From contig CANRDG010000090.1 in the NCBI GenBank assembly GCA_947629275.1, positions 1 to 7,330 on the forward strand: a DNA stretch of 7,330 nucleotides, written 5' to 3'. The DNA is from an uncultured Clostridia bacterium (GTDB lineage: Bacteria; Bacillota; Clostridia; Oscillospirales; Ruminococcaceae). The position numbers were made by a program, and so were the translations under genes. The notes under the pieces are model-generated. The model worked only from the letters and a program-made list of their open reading frames with translations, did not search any database and was not told where the DNA came from. Position 1 is the stretch's first letter. Each line of letters opens with the position of its first letter. This document shows, in pieces, positions 1 through 4,346 of this stretch.

Positions 1-89
1 TATCTTTATTCTACCATAGAAGGTGCCTTTTTGTCATTGTTCGTTTTTAATGGACTTGTTCATTTTGCGGTGCTTTTTTATTACCGCTA

Positions 90-118
90 TTGTGTTTTTA
101 ATGTGAATATGGTATAAT
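90..118 (+). promoter_or_regulatory. Sigma-A-type extended -10 promoter for the histidine phosphatase gene
   Basis: The -10 hexamer is a perfect TATAAT at 113-118, preceded by TGG (110-112), which makes an extended -10. A weak -35 (TTGTGT, 90-95) sits 17 bp upstream. The expected start is about 125, leaving a leader of only about 15 nt that begins at or inside the G-rich Shine-Dalgarno (126-134). No second gene or clear structure is seen in bases 1-89. Confidence 0.75.
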
Positions 119-140
119 TGATACCGGGGAGGGGAAAGTT

Positions 141-719
141 ATGCTGACAAAAGTATATTTTGTAAGGCACGCACAGCCAAAGCATGATCATGTTGATGAC
201 CGTACCAGACCGTTAACGGAAGAAGGACTTGCCGATTCGGAAATGGTGTATGAATTTTTCAAGGATAAAAGTATAGATGTTTTTTATTGCAGTCCCTATA
301 AACGCAGCGTAGACACAATTAAAAAGACTGCTGAATATTTTAATAAAACAATAAACCTTGATGAACGTTTGCGTGAAAGAAAAGTAGGAAAAGACGGAAA
401 TGTTCACGGTATGTTTGAGAAGCGCTGGTCTGATCATGATTTTCACGAGGACGGCGGAGAAAGTATTGCAGCGGTTCAAAAACGCAATATAGAGGTATTT
501 AAAGAAATACTGAAAAATAACGAGGGAAAAAATATCGTTGTAGGTACTCACGGCACAGCTCTGAGCAGTATTATAAATTATTATAAGCCAGAATTTGGCT
601 GTAATGATTTTTTGCGTATTATCGACTGGATGCCATATATTTTAGAAATGGATATTGACCGAGATAAGCTTATTTCAATGACCGAGCATGGGCATATTGA
701 AAAGGTATTTAACGGTTAG
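141..719 (+). CDS. Histidine phosphatase family protein (phosphoglycerate mutase-like)
   Basis: A 192-residue cytoplasmic protein of the histidine phosphatase superfamily, whose members move a phosphoryl group through a phospho-histidine. The N-terminal signature VRHAQP is present, with Arg9 and the presumed nucleophile His10. SPYKRSVDT at 51-59 supplies the usual second phosphate-binding Arg (Arg55). GGES at 105-108 carries the likely acid Glu107, and GTHGTAL at 135-141 holds the second catalytic His137. The length fits a single-domain member. The ATG start follows a G-rich ribosome-binding site (GGGGAGGGG, 126-134). There is no signal peptide or membrane segment. The gene is transcribed alone and points towards the convergent tRNA operon. 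The substrate cannot be read from sequence: cobalamin-pathway phosphatases, true mutases and general phosphatases share these motifs, so no gene symbol is given. Confidence 0.9.
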   Translation: MLTKVYFVRHAQPKHDHVDDRTRPLTEEGLADSEMVYEFFKDKSIDVFYCSPYKRSVDTIKKTAEYFNKTINLDERLRERKVGKDGNVHGMFEKRWSDHDFHEDGGESIAAVQKRNIEVFKEILKNNEGKNIVVGTHGTALSSIINYYKPEFGCNDFLRIIDWMPYILEMDIDRDKLISMTEHGHIEKVFNG

Positions 720-721
720 GG

Positions 722-814
722 TTCTTCTGCACTTGACCGACACATAGCGGCGTACAAGTGTGGTGAATAACGTATAGTACAGAAACGTCTTTGTACTATC
801 CTGTTTCAGAAGAA
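722..814. other. Three-way-junction-like structured element R1 after the phosphatase gene
   Basis: This element starts two bases after the phosphatase stop codon. An 8-bp outer stem (TTCTTCTG 722-729 with CAGAAGAA 807-814) encloses two inner hairpins. The first is CACTTG 730-735 with CAAGTG 755-760, with an inner CCG/CGG pairing. The second is ATAGTACA 774-781 with TGTACTAT 792-799. All stems are perfect Watson-Crick. There is no T-run directly after the outer stem on the plus strand, so this is not a simple intrinsic terminator in that direction. It may be a 3' untranslated structure, part of an intergenic repeat, or a small RNA. I do not recognise a named family. Confidence 0.55.
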
Positions 815-873
815 AAAAATCATGGTTTTGCGTAAAGCAAAATCGCCGACCCATAGTCGGCGAAATGATTTTT
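815..873. repeat. Nested inverted repeat R2 (outer stem enclosing two hairpins)
   Basis: The outer stem is AAAAATCAT 815-823 with ATGATTTTT 865-873 (9 bp, perfect). Inside lie TTTTGC 826-831 with GCAAAA 837-842, then CGCCGAC 844-850 with GTCGGCG 856-862. The element begins exactly where R1 ends. Read on the minus strand it finishes in a run of seven T (813-819), so it is a good intrinsic terminator for the tRNA operon. Read on the plus strand it ends in TTTTT and could also stop the phosphatase transcript. Its order of parts matches R3 at 901-960. Confidence 0.65.
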
Positions 874-900
874 CTAGGCGCAAAAGCTGACAACACGGGA

Positions 901-960
901 AGAAATTTTCGGTTTTCAAAGAAAATCGCCGTCTGCATTATGACGGCGAAGAAAATTTCT
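901..960. repeat. Nested inverted repeat R3, diverged copy of R2; also a minus-strand terminator candidate
   Basis: The outer stem is AGAAATTTTC 901-910 with GAAAATTTCT 951-960 (10 bp, perfect). Inside lie TTTTC 913-917 with GAAAA 921-925, then CGCCGTC 927-933 with GACGGCG 942-948. The linkers also match R2: GG before the A/T hairpin, a single T between the hairpins, and AA before the closing arm. On the minus strand the GC hairpin is followed by ATTTTCTTT, so it could terminate the tRNA transcript coming from higher coordinates. Bases 874-900 between the two copies show nothing recognisable. Confidence 0.65.
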
Positions 961-963
961 TTG

Positions 964-981
964 AGCCGAATTAATTCGGCT
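964..981 (-). other. Perfect 18-bp palindrome abutting the tRNA-Ala 3' end
   Basis: AGCCGAATTAATTCGGCT is a perfect palindrome whose last base is the one encoding A76 of tRNA-Ala. In the precursor it would form a hairpin directly 3' of the CCA end, where it could affect 3' processing. It lacks a following T-run, so it is unlikely to terminate by itself. Confidence 0.55.
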
Positions 982-1056
982 GGTGGAGCATACGGGAGTC
1001 GAACCCGTGACCTCCACACTGCCAGTGTGGCGCGCTACCAACTGCGCTAATACCCC
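981..1056 (-). tRNA. tRNA-Ala (anticodon GGC)
   Basis: A full cloverleaf with encoded CCA (76 nt). The acceptor is GGGGTAT paired with ATGCTCC and contains the G3-U70 wobble that identifies alanine tRNAs. The anticodon arm is CCACA-CTGGCAG-TGTGG, giving anticodon GGC for GCC codons. The T arm is ACGGG-TTCGACT-CCCGT. It is the last gene of the four-tRNA operon, 10 nt after tRNA-His. Confidence 0.95.
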
Positions 1057-1066
1057 AAAATAAAAG

Positions 1067-1144
1067 TGGGGTGGGGGGTGAGATTCGAACTCACGATCTT
1101 CGGGACCACAATCCGACGCTTTAACCAGCTAAGCTACGCCCACC
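1067..1144 (-). tRNA. tRNA-His (anticodon GTG), with two unpaired stem positions
   Basis: The anticodon loop TTGTGGT gives GTG. The sequence encodes the extra 5' G (G-1 at 1144) opposite C73, the mark of histidine tRNAs, and the 3' CCA (1067-1069). The D arm (GCTT/AAGC) and T arm (GTGAG-TTCGAAT-CTCAC) are intact. Two positions do not pair: C6 opposite C67 in the acceptor and A31 opposite C39 at the foot of the anticodon stem. The U33-G34-U35 triplet is the recognition site for queuosine insertion. Confidence 0.93.
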
Positions 1145-1169
1145 ATAAATATTACGCAATGTAAAATAA

Positions 1170-1186
1170 CGGGACATAACGTCCCG
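1170..1186 (-). other. Small hairpin in the tRNA-Arg/tRNA-His spacer
   Basis: CGGGAC 1170-1175 pairs with GTCCCG 1181-1186 around a 5-nt loop, inside the 57-nt spacer that is much longer than the other two spacers of the operon (5 and 10 nt). No T-run follows, so it is more likely a processing or spacer hairpin than a terminator. Confidence 0.45.
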
Positions 1187-1201
1187 AATGCAGAAAACTG
1201 C

Positions 1202-1278
1202 TGGCGCGCCTTGCTGGATTCGAACCAGCGGCTTACTGCTTAGAAGGCAGTTACTCTATCCAGCTGAGTTAAAGGCGC
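1202..1278 (-). tRNA. tRNA-Arg (anticodon TCT)
   Basis: A 77-nt gene with encoded CCA (1202-1204). The acceptor GCGCCTT pairs perfectly with AAGGCGC, and the discriminator is G. The anticodon arm ACTGC-CTTCTAA-GCAGT gives TCT, reading AGA and probably AGG. The T arm is GCTGG-TTCGAAT-CCAGC. It lies 5 nt after tRNA-Gly. Confidence 0.96.
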
Positions 1279-1283
1279 AAATA

Positions 1284-1357
1284 TGGAGCGGGTGATGGGA
1301 ATCGAACCCACACGACCAGCTTGGAAGGCTGGGATTCTACCATTGAACTACACCCGC
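1284..1357 (-). tRNA. tRNA-Gly (anticodon TCC)
   Basis: A 74-nt gene with encoded CCA (1284-1286). The acceptor GCGGGTG pairs perfectly with CACCCGC, and the discriminator is T. The anticodon arm CCAGC-CTTCCAA-GCTGG gives TCC for GGA/GGG codons. The T arm is GTGGG-TTCGATT-CCCAT with one G-U pair. It is the first gene of the operon, about 20 nt downstream of the predicted transcription start. Confidence 0.96.
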
Positions 1358-1383
1358 AAGCCGCTTTGTCAAGCAACTCTAAT

Positions 1384-1412
1384 ATTATATCATTATTTTT
1401 TTTACTTGTCAA
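1384..1412 (-). promoter_or_regulatory. Consensus sigma-A promoter of the tRNA operon
   Basis: Read on the minus strand, a perfect TTGACA (1407-1412) and a perfect TATAAT (1384-1389) are 17 bp apart, with TGA just before the -10. An A/T tract (about 1419-1443) lies upstream of the -35 and resembles an UP element. Both consensus boxes and the near-absence of a leader suit a strong stable-RNA promoter. Confidence 0.92.
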
Positions 1413-1446
1413 GGGCTTTTTCAAAATTTTAGATTATTTTTTTGCC

Positions 1447-1487
1447 TGCGCTGTCGCGCAACCTGCGGAGCAGGCGTGACTTGTCAC
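1447..1487. other. Cluster of three tandem short hairpins between queH and the tRNA promoter
   Basis: Three small perfect inverted repeats follow one another: TGCGC-TGTC-GCGCA (1447-1460), CCTGC-GGA-GCAGG (1462-1474) and GTGAC-TT-GTCAC (1476-1487). A competing long pairing joins GCCTGC (1444-1449) with GCAGGC (1470-1475). On the minus strand the structure is followed by A-rich and not T-rich sequence, so it does not look like a standard intrinsic terminator for queH. Confidence 0.5.
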
Positions 1488-1495
1488 TTGCCACG

Positions 1496-2146
1496 TTATT
1501 GTTTATCTGTGCGCTCTGCCAGCCTTGCCGCCCTCTGTGCCTGAGAGTAAACACAGCCGCAGTAGTCTTGGCGGTACAGCCCGTATTCATTCGAGAGTTC
1601 TATAGAACGCTTGTAACCGCCGCGCTTTTTGAAATCGCTCGGCAGCCAGTCCACACCGTACTCCTTTTCCAAAGCAATAGAGATCTCAGCCAGCTTTGCA
1701 GACGACTTGTACGGAGAGATAGAAAGCGTCGTCGCAAAATAATCAAATCCATGCTCTTTTGCAGTCTGCGCCGTCTTTTCAAGCCGCAGCCTGTAGCATT
1801 TGAAGCACCTTTCGCCACCCTCAGGAACGTCCTCCAGCCCTCTTGCAATTTCAAAAAACTCCTCAGGCTCATATGCACACTCCATTACTTTTATGCTGCT
1901 CGCAAACGGCGCTTCACGCAGCAGCCTTTTCAGCTCCGAATATCTCTTTTCGTACTCCTCGGCAGGGGTGATGTTCGGGTCATAAAAAAACACCGTAACG
2001 TCAAAATATTTCGCAATGCTTTCAAGTACATACGATGAACACGGCGCACAGCAGGCGTGAAGCAGCAGGGTAGGGCGGCGATCGCCGAAACTCGCTATCA
2101 GCTTTTCCATCTCTATCTGAAAATTTGTTTTTGCAATATCCTGCAT
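1496..2146 (-). CDS. queH: Epoxyqueuosine reductase QueH (DUF208 family)
   Basis: A 216-residue cytoplasmic metalloenzyme predicted to reduce epoxyqueuosine to queuosine at G34 of tRNAs with GUN anticodons, the last step of Q synthesis and the non-cobalamin alternative to QueG. The family signatures are all present: HACCAPCSS at 30-38 (Cys32, Cys33, Cys36), RCFKCYRLRLEKT at 113-125 (Cys114, Cys117) and DYCGCVYS at 194-201 (Cys196, Cys198). SPYKSS at 144-149 and SDFKKRGGYKRS at 170-181 are also typical. Its cysteine pairs hold iron cofactors in the family. I chose the ATG at 2146 because AGAGGTG lies just upstream; the longer frame back to 2197 would run through the preceding gene's terminator hairpin. 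It follows the cohesin gene by 81 nt with a terminator between them. No clear promoter of its own is visible. Confidence 0.95.
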   Translation of the reverse strand: MQDIAKTNFQIEMEKLIASFGDRRPTLLLHACCAPCSSYVLESIAKYFDVTVFFYDPNITPAEEYEKRYSELKRLLREAPFASSIKVMECAYEPEEFFEIARGLEDVPEGGERCFKCYRLRLEKTAQTAKEHGFDYFATTLSISPYKSSAKLAEISIALEKEYGVDWLPSDFKKRGGYKRSIELSNEYGLYRQDYCGCVYSQAQRAARLAERTDKQ

Positions 2147-2172
2147 CTTGCACACCTCTTTTGCCTTTGAAA

Positions 2173-2207
2173 AATAATTGCAGCACGTTCGCCGCACTGC
2201 AATTATT
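2173..2207 (-). terminator. Intrinsic terminator of the cohesin gene
   Basis: On the minus strand an 11-bp perfect stem (arms 2197-2207 and 2173-2183, AATAATTGCAG/CTGCAATTATT) is followed by a short T-rich run (TTTTTC across the stem end). It lies 20 nt after the cohesin gene stop and ends 26 nt before the queH start, so queH would be expressed by read-through or from an unseen promoter. Confidence 0.75.
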
Positions 2208-2227
2208 CTTGTATTTTGGTCGTTGTT

Positions 2228-3856
2228 TTATTCTGCTGATGTGTTTTCTTCCGGTTCTTCAATTACCTTTTTGCGGCCCGTGAAGAACAGCACCGCCGCC
2301 ATAGCCGTTACCTCAAGCACTACAAGCGATATAGCCAAAACGCTCTTGAAAGAATCCGAGGTGTTCGGATTCTTGTCGTTTTCTGGCATTTCGCTCACTA
2401 TCTCTTCTATCTTTTCGGGATCGGCTTTTTCAATGGTTTCTTTGTTGTCAGCGTCGGTGTTTTCAGTACCGTCTTTTATCTCGTCGATCTCCGTCTGCGA
2501 ATCAGCCTTGCTAGGGGTTATCTCTATCTTGTTTATAGCAAAATTTGAGTTTTCCTGCAAGTAAAACAGCTGTACGAATACCAGCGCATCGTTCTTGTCA
2601 AGGCTTACATTCGTTGCCTCCCAAACAGTCGCCTCAGTGTCCTGATAATACTTCACCCAGTTGCCGTCAGGGTCGTTCATGCTTATCGAACCGTTTGCAA
2701 ATCCGTCGGATTCTACAGATACCTTAATGTCCATAGGCTTGTCGAAATCTTCTATGTAATCTTTCAGATCAACACAGTAAGGCTCAACTTCCGCTTCGTT
2801 GTATTCATTCGCGCCCTGAGAGTATTGATAAAGCGGCGAATCATTTTCAATTACAACTGAGTCACCGTCAGTCGTTACGTTTTCATTGCCGCTCGGCTCT
2901 GTAGTATCAGCGCTGTCGGTAACTGTCGCAGTTTCGCTGCTTGCAGCCGTCGTAACTTCAGGCACATCAGTAACTTCCGCGCTTGTGTTGATTTCAGTTA
3001 CGCTCGGCGATGTTATCGGCGCTGTAGTCACTTTGGAAGTTGTTGATGACGCAGTTATCTTTTCAGTGGTTTGCGAAGTCGTCTCTTCTGCCTTCTGCGG
3101 CGTCGTAGTCGTCTGCGCAGAAGTCGTAACGTCAGACTTTTCTGTAGTTGTCACTGCCTCGGTAGTTGTCGGGGCAGGGGTAGTAGTTACAGGCTTCGGA
3201 GTTGTTACCTCAGCCGTTGTTGTCGAAGTGGTGGTCGTCGTTGTCGAAGGGGTGGTGGTCGCCTGCGTAGTGGTAGTCGTTGTTTCCGTTACCGTTGCAG
3301 GCGCAAGCAGATTTACATATACTGGGTTTGAAGAACTCGGCGCTGAGTATGAAGAACTTACAAACTCGCCGTTTTTCTTGCTTTCCGAAAGCTTTTCTAC
3401 CTCTATCCAAAAAGCCGCCTTGCCGGAAGCACCGTCTTTCGGAATGAATGTAACAATACTCAGTGGCGTGTCAACGATGATGTTGTTTCCGCTGCCGTTA
3501 ACGCCCACTATCCTTACAACTCCGTCGGAGTAGCTGTAGTTTGTGGTAACTAAAAATCTGCTTCCCAGTACCTGATAATTATATTTGCCGCCTTGTATCT
3601 CGGCTTCGGTAGGTACGTAAACATCCAGCTTTTTGCTGTCATAATGCAAATTAAGCTGAAATCCCGCCGCGCCATTGTCGCCTGCCTTGAAACCTACAGA
3701 AACATCGAAAGCCTCGCCTGCGTTTACTGAAAACGCCGAAGGCTGTACGGTTATTTCGTTGGTCGTGGCTGCCACAACTGTTCCGGCAAAAACAGATGTG
3801 ACCATGACAATGGCTGTGCCTATCGAGATCACAGCTTTCTTAAAACTTATTTTCAT
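2228..3856 (-). CDS. Cell-surface single-cohesin protein with Thr-rich linker and sortase-like anchor
   Basis: A 542-residue secreted protein. Residues 1-30 are a signal peptide (MKISFKK, hydrophobic core, AGTVVAA). About 34-182 is a cohesin module (EITVQPSAFSVNAGEAFDVS at the start, then GFQLNLHYDSKKL and ending near VYVNL), the family that binds dockerins. Residues 189-330 are a Thr/Ser/Pro/Val linker, probably glycosylated. About 344-460 is a separate beta-rich module with several Trp and Tyr that I cannot assign; it may be carbohydrate-binding. After an acidic stretch come NPNTSDS (496-502), a hydrophobic segment (505-526) and GRKK, the layout of a sortase sorting signal. The ATG at 3856 is preceded by AAGGAGG at 3862-3868; an in-frame GTG at 3877 lies upstream of that site. 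It is divergent from the dockerin hydrolase gene, a plausible ligand. Confidence 0.9.
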   Translation of the reverse strand: MKISFKKAVISIGTAIVMVTSVFAGTVVAATTNEITVQPSAFSVNAGEAFDVSVGFKAGDNGAAGFQLNLHYDSKKLDVYVPTEAEIQGGKYNYQVLGSRFLVTTNYSYSDGVVRIVGVNGSGNNIIVDTPLSIVTFIPKDGASGKAAFWIEVEKLSESKKNGEFVSSSYSAPSSSNPVYVNLLAPATVTETTTTTTQATTTPSTTTTTTSTTTAEVTTPKPVTTTPAPTTTEAVTTTEKSDVTTSAQTTTTPQKAEETTSQTTEKITASSTTSKVTTAPITSPSVTEINTSAEVTDVPEVTTAASSETATVTDSADTTEPSGNENVTTDGDSVVIENDSPLYQYSQGANEYNEAEVEPYCVDLKDYIEDFDKPMDIKVSVESDGFANGSISMNDPDGNWVKYYQDTEATVWEATNVSLDKNDALVFVQLFYLQENSNFAINKIEITPSKADSQTEIDEIKDGTENTDADNKETIEKADPEKIEEIVSEMPENDKNPNTSDSFKSVLAISLVVLEVTAMAAVLFFTGRKKVIEEPEENTSAE

Positions 3857-3982
3857 TTTTGCCTCCTTCAATATCACGCGGTCAATGCAAAAAGTTATGT
3901 CCGCTTGTCTGATATCTCTCTTTTGTCTTTGTTTTTTCTCTCTGTATATCTGATATTTCTACAAAAATCGTTTTGTAAATGT

Positions 3983-4012
3983 ATTATAACATATATTTTA
4001 CCAAGTTGTCAA
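3983..4012 (-). promoter_or_regulatory. Sigma-A promoter of the cohesin gene, overlapped by an inverted repeat
   Basis: On the minus strand TTGACA (4007-4012) and TATAAT (3983-3988) are separated by 18 bp. The predicted start near 3976 gives a 5' leader of about 120 nt that is purine-rich and contains ATATCAGA twice. The -35 lies within the inverted repeat TTGTC-AATA-GACAA (4006-4019), a possible operator. Confidence 0.75.
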
Positions 4013-4234
4013 TAGACAAAATGCAATATTTTTCCTCTATACATTATTATAAATAATTATACGACGCAATAAAAAATATTTTGTAAATTTTTTCATAACA
4101 TTTTAAATGACCTTTCCACAATATGTAGCGTCCAAAGAAATTTTTCGCCACTAAATTTACTTTTTTAAGCTGTAAAAATGCTAATTGTAAATTTTTTGTG
4201 AATTAGAAAATATCGAAAACTCGTGAAAAAACAC
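4013..4234. other. AT-rich divergent intergenic region with repeated TTGTAAAT words
   Basis: No gene is visible here. TTGTAAATTTTTT occurs at 4081-4093 and again at 4185-4197, and the inverted form AAATTTAC is at 4153-4160, facing GTAAATTT at 4187-4194. A related TTTTGTAAATG is at 3971-3981 in the cohesin leader. These could be regulator sites serving both divergent promoters, but base composition makes chance repeats likely. Confidence 0.35.
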
Positions 4235-4263
4235 TTGACAAGCAGAAAAAACAGTTTTATAAT
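4235..4263 (+). promoter_or_regulatory. Consensus sigma-A promoter of the dockerin hydrolase gene
   Basis: A perfect TTGACA (4235-4240) and a perfect TATAAT (4258-4263) are 17 bp apart. The start is expected near 4270, giving a leader of about 77 nt before the ATG at 4347. Confidence 0.9.
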
Positions 4264-4283
4264 ATAAGTTACACATATAGAAA

Positions 4284-4320
4284 AGGTGTGCCACCTGTTT
4301 TGCTTGGGTGAGCACAAAAC
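4284..4320 (+). promoter_or_regulatory. 5' leader with mutually exclusive hairpins upstream of the hydrolase
   Basis: Two abutting hairpins can form together: AGGTG-TGC-CACCT (4284-4296) and GTTTTGCT...AGCACAAAAC (4297-4320, with a two-base bulge). A competing hairpin pairs GTGCCACC (4288-4295) with GGTGAGCAC (4307-4315, one bulged A). The two states cannot coexist. The ribosome-binding site AGGGAGA (4334-4340) lies just downstream. No known riboswitch consensus is recognised. Confidence 0.4.
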
Positions 4321-4346
4321 GTAGGATAACTTTAGGGAGAAGAATA

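Noticed and set aside
675..1019. Reverse reading frame of 114 codons over the phosphatase end and repeat region
   Set aside because: It runs through R1-R3 and part of tRNA-Ala, has no family features and no sensible ribosome-binding site.
865..1050. Forward reading frame of 61 codons ending in a GSRTRDLHTA-like peptide
   Set aside because: It is antisense to tRNA-Ala and crosses the R2/R3 repeats; this peptide type is a known by-product of translating tRNA genes in reverse.
1176..1201. Possible extra tRNA or terminator in the tRNA-Arg/tRNA-His spacer
   Set aside because: Only a 6-bp hairpin is present; no cloverleaf arms and no T-run.
1442..2038. Forward 198-codon frame opposite queH
   Set aside because: It is the antisense shadow of queH, which carries all family motifs on the other strand.
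2147..2197. Upstream start for queH adding 17 residues
   Set aside because: The extension is encoded within the terminator hairpin of the cohesin gene and does not match the family's start region; the ATG at 2146 has a better site.
3190..3300. Possible CRISPR-like or tandem DNA repeat array
   Set aside because: The repetition is short Thr/Ser codon runs in frame with the linker, with no regular spacer length or conserved repeat unit.
2886..3533. Forward 215-codon frame very rich in Val
   Set aside because: It is the complement of the Thr-rich linker and cohesin coding sequence; the composition mirrors that linker and there is no start signal.
3857..3877. Upstream GTG start for the cohesin protein
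   Set aside because: The AAGGAGG ribosome-binding site lies inside this extension and is correctly spaced for the ATG at 3856.
4308..4346. Upstream GTG start for the dockerin hydrolase
   Set aside because: It would add 13 residues before the signal peptide and lies in the leader hairpins; the ATG at 4347 has a well-spaced AGGGAGA.
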